Positions 5,974 through 12,821 of a stretch of DNA of 12,821 nt are shown here, in pieces (within the stretch, counting starts at the first letter, position 1; the number at the start of each line of letters is the position of its first letter). The stretch spans positions 1-12,821 of the forward strand of contig JAGZDD010000106.1 of NCBI GenBank assembly GCA_018369015.1. Direction: 5' to 3'. This stretch comes from Clostridiales bacterium. GTDB lineage: Bacteria > Bacillota > Clostridia > Lachnospirales > Lachnospiraceae. Under the pieces are notes generated by a model. It was not told where the DNA came from. It searched no databases and saw nothing but the letters and a program-made list of their open reading frames with translations. The translations under genes and the position numbers were made by a program.

Positions 5974-6444
5974 ATGAATGACGCATATGTAACATTTACT
6001 TTGGGAAAGCAGAAAAGAATTGCTTTGATCGCCCATGATGGGAAAAAACAGGAAATGATTGAGTGGTGCGCGGCGCATAAAGATATTTTAAGCCGCCATT
6101 TTTTGTGCGGTACGGGAACGACAGCCCGAATGATTGCCGACAGGACCGGTCTTCCGGTAAAGGGCTATAACAGCGGCCCTCTTGGCGGCGACCAGCAAAT
6201 CGGCGCTAAGATTGTTGAAGGGAATATTGACCTTGTCATATTTTTTTCAGACCCGTTAGAAGCGCAGCCCCATGACCCGGATGTCAAAGCGCTGCTGCGC
6301 ATTGCCCAAGTTTATGATATTCCTATGGCGAATAATAAAGCGACCGCAGACTTTATTATTACATCCAGTTTTATGGAAAGGGAATATGAACATCAGGTTT
6401 TAAATTTTAAGCGCAATATTGAAGAACGGGCAAAAACGCTTTAA
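5974..6444 (+). CDS. mgsA: Methylglyoxal synthase
   Basis: A 156-residue cytoplasmic enzyme that converts dihydroxyacetone phosphate to methylglyoxal and phosphate, a bypass of lower glycolysis used when phosphate is limiting. All family landmarks are present: IALIAHD (16-22), the phosphate-binding GTGTTA (46-51), SGPLGGDQQIGA (67-78) with the catalytic aspartate at D73 (E. coli Asp71), and DPLEAQPHDPDVKALLR with H100 and D103 (E. coli His98 and Asp101). ATADFIITS follows. Length matches the family (about 150). The ATG at 5974 follows AAAGGG at a slightly long distance. The next gene, plsX, is separated by 287 nt that carry a structured element and a promoter, so mgsA is probably not part of the plsX transcript. 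The C-terminus is intact. Confidence 0.96.
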   Translation: MNDAYVTFTLGKQKRIALIAHDGKKQEMIEWCAAHKDILSRHFLCGTGTTARMIADRTGLPVKGYNSGPLGGDQQIGAKIVEGNIDLVIFFSDPLEAQPHDPDVKALLRIAQVYDIPMANNKATADFIITSSFMEREYEHQVLNFKRNIEERAKTL

Positions 6445-6449
6445 AATTC

Positions 6450-6614
6450 GTAACCCTTCAGCCCGCGCCATTCGCAAAGCCGCGCTAACGCGCTTTTCGC
6501 CGCATCGCGGCTGCCTTTGCGCATAACCTGGCGCTCCCTTGGCCTGGAGCAATAGGCCCAAAATTGTGTAAACACGATTTTGGGCCTGTCACTCCCGGCT
6601 GGCTGAACGATTAC
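6450..6614. repeat. Structured element with imperfect terminal inverted repeats, after mgsA
   Basis: The left edge GTAACCCTTCAGCC (6450-6463) and right edge GGCTGAACGATTAC (6601-6614) are complementary at 12 of 14 positions and resemble the edges of the element at 7730-7903. Inside is a nested stem: GCGCCA (6465-6470) with TGGCGC (6529-6534), CGCAAAG (6473-6479) with CTTTGCG (6515-6521), and overlapping GCCGCG (6479-6484) with CGCGGC (6506-6511). A second hairpin is GGCCCAAAAT...ATTTTGGGCC (6555-6564 with 6577-6586), with GTGT/ACAC inside. Flanks share TTAAA (6441-6445 and 6615-6619), a possible decayed target duplication. No ORF is apparent. It lacks a T-run, so it is not a canonical terminator. 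Confidence 0.65.
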
Positions 6615-6647
6615 TTAAATCCAAAGGTTTTACGAGTTACAAAAAAG

Positions 6648-6681
6648 TTGCGAAATCCTGGGGAATTTAGTATAGTAAATT
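6648..6681 (+). promoter_or_regulatory. plsX promoter with overlapping inverted repeat
   Basis: TTGCGA (6648-6653) and TATAGT (6671-6676) are 17 bp apart. The -10 box sits in an inverted repeat, AATTTA (6664-6669) and TAAATT (6676-6681). plsX is often controlled by the lipid-sensing repressor FapR in Firmicutes; the site does not clearly match the Bacillus FapR operator as I recall it, so the regulator is unassigned. Confidence 0.65.
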
Positions 6682-6686
6682 TAGTT

Positions 6687-6703
6687 GCCGCGCTGCGCGC
6701 GGC
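6687..6703 (+). promoter_or_regulatory. GC-rich leader hairpin before plsX
   Basis: GCCGCGC-tgc-GCGCGGC, a perfect 7-bp stem with a 3-nt loop, ends 28 nt before the plsX ATG, within the predicted leader. The same arms occur at 1760-1776 and inside 7957-7977. Confidence 0.7.
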
Positions 6704-6731
6704 CCTACCATGCATGAAGGGAGGAATTTTT

Positions 6732-7733
6732 ATGTCAAAAAGAGTAACGGTTGCGGTCGACGCCATGGGCGGAGATAACGCGCCAGTAGAGATTATTAAA
6801 GGCGCTGTGCAGGCGGTGAACGAACATGATGATGTGAAGGTTATCCTTGTAGGAGATGAAAATATTGTAAACCGTGAGCTTGCGTCTTATTCCTATAATA
6901 AGGAACAGCTTGAGGTTGTCCATGCTTCTGAGGTGATCACAAATAATGAGCATCCGGTGGCTGCTGTACGCTCAAAGAAGGATTCTTCCATTGTTGTCGC
7001 CCAGAAGCTTGTACGGGAAGGAAAGGCAGACGGTTTTGTTTCCGCAGGAAGCACCGGCGCTGTTTTAGTTGGAGGGCAGTTTGTGGTCGGCCGTATCAAG
7101 GGGGTAGAGCGGGCTCCGTTAGCGCCGCTGATTCCTACGACGAAGGGCTTTTCTTTGCTCATTGACTGTGGGGCTAATGTAGACGCCCGTCCGTCGCACC
7201 TTGTCCAGTTTGCAAAAATGGGTTCTATTTATATGGAAAATATCATGGGCAAGAAAAATCCTACAGTGGCGATTGTCAATGTGGGCGTAGAGGAGGAAAA
7301 GGGCAACCAGCTTGTGAAGGAAACCTTCCCTCTGCTTAAGGCCTGCGAGGACATTAACTTTATCGGCAGCGTTGAGGCTCGGGAAATTCCCAACGGCTGG
7401 GCGGATGTTATTGTGTGCGAGGCTTTTACCGGCAATGTGATTTTAAAACTGTACGAAGGCGTGGCCGGCGCTTTAATGAAAAAGGTAAAACAGGGAATGA
7501 TGTCTACGCTTCGCTCTAAGGTAGGGGCGTTGATGGTTAAGCCCGCTTTGAAGAAAACACTGAAGGAATTTGATATTTCACAATACGGAGGCGCTCCGAT
7601 GCTGGGGCTTACGGGCCTGGTGGTAAAAAGCCACGGCAGCAGTGATGCCACATCAATTAAAAATTCCATTGTCCAGTGTATTTCCTTCTCAAAGGCAGAC
7701 ATTCCCGGAAAAATTAAAGCGCATATTGAGTAA
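6732..7733 (+). CDS. plsX: Phosphate acyltransferase PlsX
   Basis: A 333-residue peripheral membrane enzyme that makes acyl-phosphate from acyl-ACP, feeding PlsY for phospholipid synthesis. The N-terminus TVAVDAMGGDNAP (about residues 6-18), VSAGSTGAVL (about 103-112), LIDCGANVDARP (about 142-153), CEAFTGNVILK and GLVVKSHGSSDA are the conserved PlsX blocks. Length is typical. The frame stays open upstream to 6564, but the promoter at 6648-6676 and GGGAGG at 6719-6724 support the ATG at 6732. The stop codon lies inside the left edge of a structured element that separates it from acpP. The order plsX-acpP-rnc-smc-ftsY is conserved in Firmicutes; here mgsA, not the frequent rpmF, lies upstream. 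Confidence 0.97.
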   Translation: MSKRVTVAVDAMGGDNAPVEIIKGAVQAVNEHDDVKVILVGDENIVNRELASYSYNKEQLEVVHASEVITNNEHPVAAVRSKKDSSIVVAQKLVREGKADGFVSAGSTGAVLVGGQFVVGRIKGVERAPLAPLIPTTKGFSLLIDCGANVDARPSHLVQFAKMGSIYMENIMGKKNPTVAIVNVGVEEEKGNQLVKETFPLLKACEDINFIGSVEAREIPNGWADVIVCEAFTGNVILKLYEGVAGALMKKVKQGMMSTLRSKVGALMVKPALKKTLKEFDISQYGGAPMLGLTGLVVKSHGSSDATSIKNSIVQCISFSKADIPGKIKAHIE

Positions 7734-7903
7734 CTGTTCAGCCGTGCGGCTGAGGATGACAAAAACTTGGCGCAAGCTTGCTTGCAGAGAGGTTTTGTCA
7801 TCCTCAGACATAGGGCGCTTAGCCCGAATCGAGGATTTAGCCGCGTATGCGGCGGAAAGCAGCGTTAGCTGCGTAAATCCGAGATGTACGGCTGAATAGT
7901 TAC
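7730..7903. repeat. Multibranched element with 16-bp terminal inverted repeats, between plsX and acpP
   Basis: Terminal arms GTAACTGTTCAGCCGT (7730-7745) and ACGGCTGAATAGTTAC (7888-7903) pair at all 16 positions with one G-U. Inside, in order: a perfect 15-bp stem (7750-7764 with 7793-7807), a GGGC-GCTTA-GCCC hairpin (7813-7825), and a three-way junction closed by GGATTTA/TAAATCC (7833-7839 with 7874-7880). The junction carries GCCGC-GTAT-GCGGC (7840-7853) and GCAGC-GTTA-GCTGC (7859-7872). CAGCCG (7739-7744) can also pair locally with CGGCTG (7747-7752), excluding the terminal stem. The element overlaps the plsX stop codon. Flanks share CATAT (7722-7726 and 7904-7908). No ORF is apparent. It could be a non-autonomous mobile element, a structured RNA, or both. 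Confidence 0.75.
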
Positions 7904-7956
7904 CATATCGGAACGCCTGCTAAAAAATCTGACAAAGCTTCGGCCAGTGAATAGAC

Positions 7957-7977
7957 ATGCCGCGCACAGCGCGGCAT
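7957..7977 (+). promoter_or_regulatory. GC-rich leader hairpin before acpP
   Basis: ATGCCGCGC-aca-GCGCGGCAT is a perfect 9-bp stem with a 3-nt loop, ending 21 nt before the acpP start and just upstream of AAGGGAG (7985-7991). It contains the same arms as the hairpins at 1760 and 6687. Confidence 0.75.
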
Positions 7978-7998
7978 CACTATAAAGGGAGTTTTTTT

Positions 7999-8229
7999 AT
8001 GGAATTTGAAAAGCTTAAAAAAATAATTGCAGATATACTGAAAGCAGACGAGGATTCCATATCTATGGACACGGATGTTGTCGATGATTTGGGCGCTGAT
8101 TCCCTGGATGTTTTTCAGATTGTTATGGAGATTGAGCGGGAATTTGACATTGAAATTCCCCAGGAACGCATCGAATCCATCCGTCAGGTAAAGGATGCAG
8201 TGGAATATATACGTCATATCACCGGTTGA
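7999..8229 (+). CDS. acpP: Acyl carrier protein
   Basis: A 76-residue acidic four-helix carrier protein that holds growing acyl chains on a phosphopantetheine arm. The attachment serine is S35 in LGADSLD (31-37), followed by the recognition helix VFQIVMEIEREFDIEIP. Length is standard. An in-frame ATG at 7957 lies inside a hairpin and would add 14 residues foreign to the family. AAGGGAG (7985-7991) supports 7999. It follows plsX (its acyl-ACP consumer) after the structured element and precedes rnc closely, so acpP and rnc are likely cotranscribed. RNase III and ACP genes are neighbours in many bacteria. Confidence 0.97.
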   Translation: MEFEKLKKIIADILKADEDSISMDTDVVDDLGADSLDVFQIVMEIEREFDIEIPQERIESIRQVKDAVEYIRHITG

Positions 8230-8258
8230 ATGACCGGAGTATGCAGGGAGACACAATT

Positions 8259-8954
8259 ATGGAAAATTTACAAAAAGACATTAAGTATGAATTTCGGCAG
8301 GAAAACCTTTTGCGGCAGGCATTGACCCATAGCTCTTATGCCAATGAGCATCATTTAGATAAGCTTTATAACAATGAACGTCTGGAATTTTTAGGGGACG
8401 CCGTTTTAGAGGTCATCAGCAGTGATATGCTGTTTCGGAGGTTCCCTAAAATGCAGGAAGGGCAGCTTAGCAAAAAGCGGGCGAGCCTTGTATGTGAGCC
8501 GGCGTTAGCTTACTGTGCCAGACAGATTAAGCTTGGGCGTTATCTGCGGTTAGGGCATGGCGAGGACATGAACGGTGGAAGGGAAAGGGATTCCATATTA
8601 TCCGACGCTATGGAAGCTGTTATCGGCGCCCTGTATTTAGATGGCGGCCTTAGCGTAGCTAAGGAATTTATTATGAATTTTGTGCTCAATGATATTGAGC
8701 ATAAGGCGCTTTTTCACGACAGCAAAACAGCCCTTCAGGAAATTGTCCAGAGCAAAGTGAAAGACACAGTAACCTATGAGCTTATCGATGCTATTGGGCC
8801 TGAACATAACCGGAGTTTTATGGTTCAGGCAATGGTGGGAGATATTAAGCTCTGTACGGGAAGCGGCCGGACAAAACAGGCGGCCGGACAGGATGCGGCC
8901 TATAAATCAATCCTTATGCTTAAGGAAAATCCGGAACTCATCCGTGAACAGTAA
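8259..8954 (+). CDS. rnc: Ribonuclease III
   Basis: A 231-residue double-stranded-RNA endonuclease used in rRNA and mRNA processing. The signature NERLEFLGDAVLE (residues 39-51) carries the metal-binding acidic residues E43 and D47. The second acidic cluster is SDAMEAVIGALYLDGG. A C-terminal double-stranded-RNA-binding domain spans about residues 153-222 (DSKTALQEIVQ ... GRTKQAAGQDAAYKSIL). Earlier in-frame starts (TTG 8226, ATG 8241) are possible, but AGGGAG (8244-8249) fits the ATG at 8259 and gives normal length. The gene lies 29 nt after acpP and 23 nt before smc. Confidence 0.96.
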   Translation: MENLQKDIKYEFRQENLLRQALTHSSYANEHHLDKLYNNERLEFLGDAVLEVISSDMLFRRFPKMQEGQLSKKRASLVCEPALAYCARQIKLGRYLRLGHGEDMNGGRERDSILSDAMEAVIGALYLDGGLSVAKEFIMNFVLNDIEHKALFHDSKTALQEIVQSKVKDTVTYELIDAIGPEHNRSFMVQAMVGDIKLCTGSGRTKQAAGQDAAYKSILMLKENPELIREQ

Positions 8955-8977
8955 CCCTAAGGAAAAGTTGGTGGAAC

Positions 8978-11900
8978 ATGTATTTAAAAAGCATTGAGAT
9001 TCAGGGCTTTAAGTCCTTTGCCAATAAAATTAATCTGAAATTTCATAAAGGGATTACCGGGATCGTAGGACCTAACGGTAGCGGAAAGAGTAATGTAGGA
9101 GACGCTGTGCGGTGGGTGCTTGGCGAGCAGAGCGCCAAACAGCTTCGCGGTTCAAAAATGGAGGACGTTATTTTTTCCGGTACTGAGAGCAGAAAGCCAC
9201 TCGGCTTTGCCTATGTGGCGATTACCCTGGATAATTCAGACCACAAGCTGGCGATTGCCTATGACGAGGTCACTGTTGCCCGGCGGGTATACCGTTCCGG
9301 CGAGAGCGAGTACCTCATTAATGGCAGTACATGCCGTCTGCGGGATGTCCAGGAGCTTTTTTTTGATACAGGTATTGGTAAGGAAGGCTATTCGATTATC
9401 GGCCAGGGTCAGATTGATAAGATTTTAAGCGGTAAACCAGAGGAACGGCGGGAGCTTTTTGACGAGGCTGCGGGCATTGTTAAATTTAAAAAACGCAAGC
9501 AGGCTGCCGAGAAAAATCTGGAGGCGGAAAAGCAAAATCTTTACCGTGTCAATGACATTTTGTCGGAACTGGAAAAGCAGGTAGGCCCTCTGCGCCGCCA
9601 GGCTGAAACTGCCCGGGAATATTTAAAAATGCGGGAGCGGTTAAAGCTTTTGGACGTCAACCTGTACATATCTGAATTTGTCCGTATGAAAGAGGAATTA
9701 AAGTCTGTCGATGAAAAGCTCGGGATTGTCGGCGGGGATATGGCGCAGACTAAGGAGGCTCTTGATAAGACAAGGGAAGAATATGAGCGCCTTGAGCATG
9801 AAATTGAAGTTTACGACGCAAGGCTTGAGGAAAAACGCGGCGAACTTAATGAGGGCAGAATTGCCCGGGAAAAGCTAGAAGGCGAGATGCGGCTGATTGC
9901 CGAGCAGATGAATACGATCCGGCAGAATGTAGAAAACGGTGAAGCGCACATTGCAAGGCTTAATGAAAATATTAAAGGAAAGCAGGCGAGCCGGGAGGAG
10001 TACGAAGCCGCAAGAAGCAAGCTTTTAGAGAAAATCCATAGCCTGAATGACCGAAGGCGCGCTGCGGATGAAACGCTTGCTGCCATGAATGAAGCCTCGG
10101 CTCAGTTAAAAAATGACATCGAGCAAAAAAACGGCGATATTATTGAGCTTCTCAATGAGGCCGCCCAGGTAAAGGGGAAAATTGGCCGCTATGACACGAT
10201 GGAGGAGCAGATCAACATCCGAAAGACGGAGCTTAACCAGCGTTTGATTGTCCTAAAAAGCGAGGAGGCCAGCAAGGCGGAAGCTGTCGCCGAATATGAG
10301 CAGGAGCTTTCAAAGGTTTTAGAGCAGCTTAATACAGCTAATGTGCTCCAGGAGGCGCAGAAAAAAAGAAATGACGAGGTGACAAAAAAGCTTAGTGACG
10401 CCCGACAGGACGTTGGACGAAAGCAGCAGGAATTTCATGCAGTTAATTCGAGATATTCGGCATTAAGAAATATTAGCGAGCGCTACGAGGGCTACGGGAA
10501 CAGTATTAAGCGGGTGATGGAGCAAAAATCCCGGATGCCGGGAATTATCGGTGTTGTGGCGGATATTATCAAGGTTGAGAAGAAGTATGAAACTGCCATT
10601 GAGATCGCGTTAGGGGGCAGTATTCAAAATATTGTCACTGAGGATGAAACGACGGCCAAAGAACTTATTGCCTATTTAAAGCAAAACCGCTATGGCCGCG
10701 CTACCTTTCTGCCTCTGACAAGTATTACGGCAAAAGGAGCGCCGGTGCCGGAGGCCGTTTTAAATGAGAAGGGCGTTATTGGGCTTGGCAGTTCTCTTGT
10801 GGCGAGCCATAAAAAATATGGACAGCTTGTCGGGTATCTTTTAGGGAGAATTGTCATTGCCGATCATATTGACAATGCCCTGGCCCTGGCGAGAAAGTAT
10901 AAGTATTCTTTAAGAATCGTTACGCTTGACGGGGAATCCTTAAGCCCTGGCGGTTCTTTATCCGGCGGCGCCTATAAAAACGCCAGCAATCTTTTGGGCC
11001 GCAGCCGGGAGCTTTCGGAGCTTTCAGAAAAAGTTGAAAAGATTAAAGACGAGATTGAAACGCTCAATGAAATCCAGCTAAGGCTCCAGACCGAGCGGGC
11101 AAATCTGCGCAGGGAAATGGATGAAAACAGCCGCAGGCTCCAGGAGCTGTCCTTAAGTGAAAATACAGTGCGCATGACACTGAATCAGGCAAAGGCGGCA
11201 AGATGTGCCAGCGCGGATGCATACGCCCAGCTTTCGGGGGAAAATGCAGAGCTGAACCAACAGCTTAAGGATATTTCAGAAAGCAGGAACCGGCTTAATG
11301 AAGAGCTTCGCGCTTTTGAGACAAAAAGAGAGCAGACACAGCAGCAGGTTGCTGCCCTGAATGAGCAGTTAGAGCAGCAGCTTGAGGATGAAAAGCGTTT
11401 TGGCGAGGCCAATGCAGGGCTTCGGCTTGAATATTCACAGCTTACCCAGCAGCGTTCCTTTGCGGATGAAAACATTGCCCGCGTAGTCAAGGAGATTGAA
11501 GCTTACGAGGAAGAAATTGCAGGGATCAGGGCAACGATGTCAAACAGCGATATGGAGTTAGCCGGCCGGAAGGCCAAAGCTAACGACTATGCCGGGGAAA
11601 TTTCACGGCTGGCCGGGGTGATTGAGGAGGCAGACAAGGCGCTTACTGCCCTTGGTACTGCCAGGGATGAGATTGCCAGGGGCCACCGGGAATTTTTCAC
11701 AAAGCGGGAAGAATTATCCGACCGGCTTGGCGTCCTTGATAAGGAGCAGTTCCGTTTGAACCATCAGAAGGAAAAACTTGAGGAAAGCAAGGCGGCCCAG
11801 AGCGACTATATGTGGCAGGAATATGAGCTGACCTTTAGCACGGCCTACAGCTTAAAAACAGATGAGCTGATGGCCCTGGGAGCCTCGGGCTTAAAGAAGG

Positions 11901-12544
11901 CAGCAGGCGATCAAAAGGCGGAAATTAAAAAGCTTGGCAATGTCAATGTTAATGCCATTGACGAATATAAAGCAGTCAGCGAGCGTTACGACCTGTTAAA
12001 ATCCCAGCACGACGATCTTGTGGAAGCGGAGGAAAAGCTTACAGGAATTATTGAATCCCTGGATAAGGCCATGCGGGAGCAGTTTACAGAAAAATTCAGA
12101 GAAATTGCTATGAACTTTGACCGGGTATTTAAAGAACTGTTCGGCGGCGGACGGGGAACATTAGAGCTGATGGAGGATGAAGATATTCTTTATGCAGGTA
12201 TACGTATTATTGCCTCGCCCCCGGGGAAAAAGCTTCAAAATATGATGATGCTTTCCGGCGGTGAAAAGGCGCTGACGGCCATTGCCCTTTTGTTTGCCAT
12301 TCAGAGCCTTAAGCCCTCGCCGTTTTGTCTGTTAGATGAAATTGAGGCGGCCTTAGACGATGCCAATGTCAAGCGCTATGCCCAGTATTTGAATAATCTG
12401 ACAAAGGATACCCAGTTTATTATTATTACCCACCGGAGGGGAACGATGAATGCGGCGGATGTCCTTTATGGTATTACAATGCAGGAAAAAGGCGTTTCTA
12501 CCCTTGTTTCGGTAAGCCTGATTGATAATAAGCTGGAGGACTGA
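8978..12544 (+). CDS. smc: Chromosome partition protein SMC
   Basis: A 1188-residue condensin ATPase that works with ScpA and ScpB to organise and segregate the chromosome. The N-terminal half-head has Walker A GPNGSGKSN (31-39). Long heptad-rich coiled coils follow (about 170-510 and 670-1010). The hinge lies at about 520-665, beginning GIIGVVADIIKVEKKYETAIE and ending in the glycine-rich LSPGGSLSGGAY. The C-terminal head has the signature LSGGEKAL (about 1092) and Walker B FCLLDEIEAALDD (about 1115). Length is typical for Firmicutes SMC. The ribosome binding site is weak (GGTGG, 8970-8974), 23 nt after rnc. The last five codons and stop fall in the first unit of a 24-bp tandem repeat. Confidence 0.97.
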   Translation: MYLKSIEIQGFKSFANKINLKFHKGITGIVGPNGSGKSNVGDAVRWVLGEQSAKQLRGSKMEDVIFSGTESRKPLGFAYVAITLDNSDHKLAIAYDEVTVARRVYRSGESEYLINGSTCRLRDVQELFFDTGIGKEGYSIIGQGQIDKILSGKPEERRELFDEAAGIVKFKKRKQAAEKNLEAEKQNLYRVNDILSELEKQVGPLRRQAETAREYLKMRERLKLLDVNLYISEFVRMKEELKSVDEKLGIVGGDMAQTKEALDKTREEYERLEHEIEVYDARLEEKRGELNEGRIAREKLEGEMRLIAEQMNTIRQNVENGEAHIARLNENIKGKQASREEYEAARSKLLEKIHSLNDRRRAADETLAAMNEASAQLKNDIEQKNGDIIELLNEAAQVKGKIGRYDTMEEQINIRKTELNQRLIVLKSEEASKAEAVAEYEQELSKVLEQLNTANVLQEAQKKRNDEVTKKLSDARQDVGRKQQEFHAVNSRYSALRNISERYEGYGNSIKRVMEQKSRMPGIIGVVADIIKVEKKYETAIEIALGGSIQNIVTEDETTAKELIAYLKQNRYGRATFLPLTSITAKGAPVPEAVLNEKGVIGLGSSLVASHKKYGQLVGYLLGRIVIADHIDNALALARKYKYSLRIVTLDGESLSPGGSLSGGAYKNASNLLGRSRELSELSEKVEKIKDEIETLNEIQLRLQTERANLRREMDENSRRLQELSLSENTVRMTLNQAKAARCASADAYAQLSGENAELNQQLKDISESRNRLNEELRAFETKREQTQQQVAALNEQLEQQLEDEKRFGEANAGLRLEYSQLTQQRSFADENIARVVKEIEAYEEEIAGIRATMSNSDMELAGRKAKANDYAGEISRLAGVIEEADKALTALGTARDEIARGHREFFTKREELSDRLGVLDKEQFRLNHQKEKLEESKAAQSDYMWQEYELTFSTAYSLKTDELMALGASGLKKAAGDQKAEIKKLGNVNVNAIDEYKAVSERYDLLKSQHDDLVEAEEKLTGIIESLDKAMREQFTEKFREIAMNFDRVFKELFGGGRGTLELMEDEDILYAGIRIIASPPGKKLQNMMMLSGGEKALTAIALLFAIQSLKPSPFCLLDEIEAALDDANVKRYAQYLNNLTKDTQFIIITHRRGTMNAADVLYGITMQEKGVSTLVSVSLIDNKLED

Positions 12545-12601
12545 AAGTTTGTTAAGCTAGAAGACTGAAAGCTTGCTAAGCCAGAGGGCTGAAAGCTCGT
12601 T
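12530..12601. repeat. Three tandem 24-bp units across the smc stop codon
   Basis: Units at 12530-12553, 12554-12577 and 12578-12601 share the pattern AAGC(T/C)-x-GA-x-G-x-CTGAAAG followed by a T/C-rich end. Unit 1 encodes the SMC end K-L-E-D-stop. Because the period is a multiple of three, units 2 and 3 repeat K-L-E-D-stop and K-P-E-G-stop in the same frame. The array therefore duplicates the gene end and stop codon. Confidence 0.85.
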
Positions 12602-12705
12602 TGGGAGGGGCCCTCGCAGCGCCTTAAGGGCCTGGCAGTCTTAAGCGTTCATTCGTGACACAGCCGCGGAAAGCGCGGTATAAAAGTTTAGAAAGAAGGC
12701 GTTTT
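12602..12705 (+). promoter_or_regulatory. smc-ftsY spacer with leader hairpin
   Basis: The spacer holds an imperfect GGCCCT/AGGGCC pairing (about 12609-12636). Closer to ftsY is GCCGCG-gaaag-CGCGGT (12663-12679), a weaker member of the GC-rich leader hairpin set, 27 nt before the ATG. No T-run terminator or clear promoter was seen, so ftsY is probably cotranscribed with smc. Confidence 0.45.
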
Positions 12706-12821
12706 ATGTCTGAAGAAAAAAAAGGATTTTTTAGCCGGCTTGTTGCCGGGCTGACAAAAACAAGAAAAAGCATTGCCGCAGGCTTTGATTATATTTTCAG
12801 CGGCTTTTCCCATATTGATGA
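12706..12821 (+). CDS. ftsY: Signal recognition particle receptor FtsY, N-terminus, 3' partial
   Basis: Only the first 38 residues are inside the window. They read MSEEKKGFFSRLVAGLTKTRKS followed by IAAGFDYIFSGF. This matches the start of the FtsY N domain, with the membrane-contacting amphipathic FF-x-RL-x-GL-x-KTR helix, seen in short Firmicutes forms that lack the long acidic A domain. The GTPase part lies beyond the edge. FtsY docks SRP-ribosome complexes at the membrane. AGAAAGAAGG upstream of the ATG serves as ribosome binding site. Position directly after smc agrees with the conserved smc-ftsY pairing. Confidence 0.9.
   Translation, partial: MSEEKKGFFSRLVAGLTKTRKSIAAGFDYIFSGFSHID

Noticed and set aside
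6555..6586. Rho-independent terminator for mgsA
   Set aside because: The stem is strong but no T-run follows on either strand; it is treated as part of the structured element.
6564..6731. Upstream in-frame extension of plsX
   Set aside because: It would start inside a hairpin and upstream of the plsX promoter, lacks a ribosome binding site, and adds residues foreign to PlsX.
7229..7801. 190-codon open frame on the minus strand
   Set aside because: Antisense shadow of plsX; no recognisable domain and no ribosome binding site.
7730..7903. tRNA or tRNA-like gene from the cloverleaf-like fold
   Set aside because: Too long, with no T-loop or anticodon arrangement and no acceptor-stem geometry.
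7957..7998. Earlier ATG for acpP
   Set aside because: The ATG is part of a 9-bp hairpin stem; AAGGGAG fits 7999 and the extra residues are not ACP-like.
12530..12601. CRISPR array
   Set aside because: Units are contiguous 24-bp tandem copies without spacers and with drift between copies.

Overview
The window looks like a chromosomal segment of a low-to-moderate GC Gram-positive anaerobe, most likely a Clostridia member close to Lachnospiraceae. This rests on strong AGGAGG-type ribosome binding sites, near-consensus sigma-A promoters, a YtrA-type GntR/ABC operon, NupPQ-like permeases and the Firmicutes order plsX-acpP-rnc-smc-ftsY. The genus is inference. All genes read on the + strand.

Layout. 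1-1363: the end of an ABC importer operon of the nucleoside/simple-sugar type, with two permeases (the first cut by the window edge) and a terminator. 1364-1832: a gene-free stretch holding a 127-bp repeat copy, a multi-hairpin element and a promoter buried in a 19-bp inverted repeat. 1833-4141: GntR regulator, ABC ATPase, ABC-2 permease, a broken permease paralogue, and a terminator. 4193-4319: second copy of the 127-bp repeat. 4440-5850: a membrane protein with DUF5808-like and PH-like regions, overlapping a GNAT acetyltransferase. 5974-6444: methylglyoxal synthase. 6450-6614: structured element with imperfect terminal inverted repeats. 6732-12821: plsX, a second structured element, acpP, rnc, smc and the start of ftsY.

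How the genes work together. PlsX and ACP supply acyl groups for phospholipid and fatty acid synthesis. RNase III, SMC and FtsY (RNA processing, chromosome organisation, membrane protein targeting) form the conserved housekeeping block downstream. The GntR operon is likely autoregulated through the inverted repeat over its promoter.

The least ordinary content is intergenic. Two elements (165 and 174 bp) have related terminal inverted repeats beginning GTAAC and containing TTCAGCC. They start at or just after the stop codons of mgsA and plsX, and are filled with unrelated nested hairpins. A separate 127-bp repeat occurs twice, each time directly after a rho-independent terminator, with base changes that preserve pairing. 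A short hairpin GCCGCGC-NNN-GCGCGGC recurs exactly in three gene leaders, with weaker versions in two more. No CRISPR array, rRNA, tRNA or transposase gene was seen.
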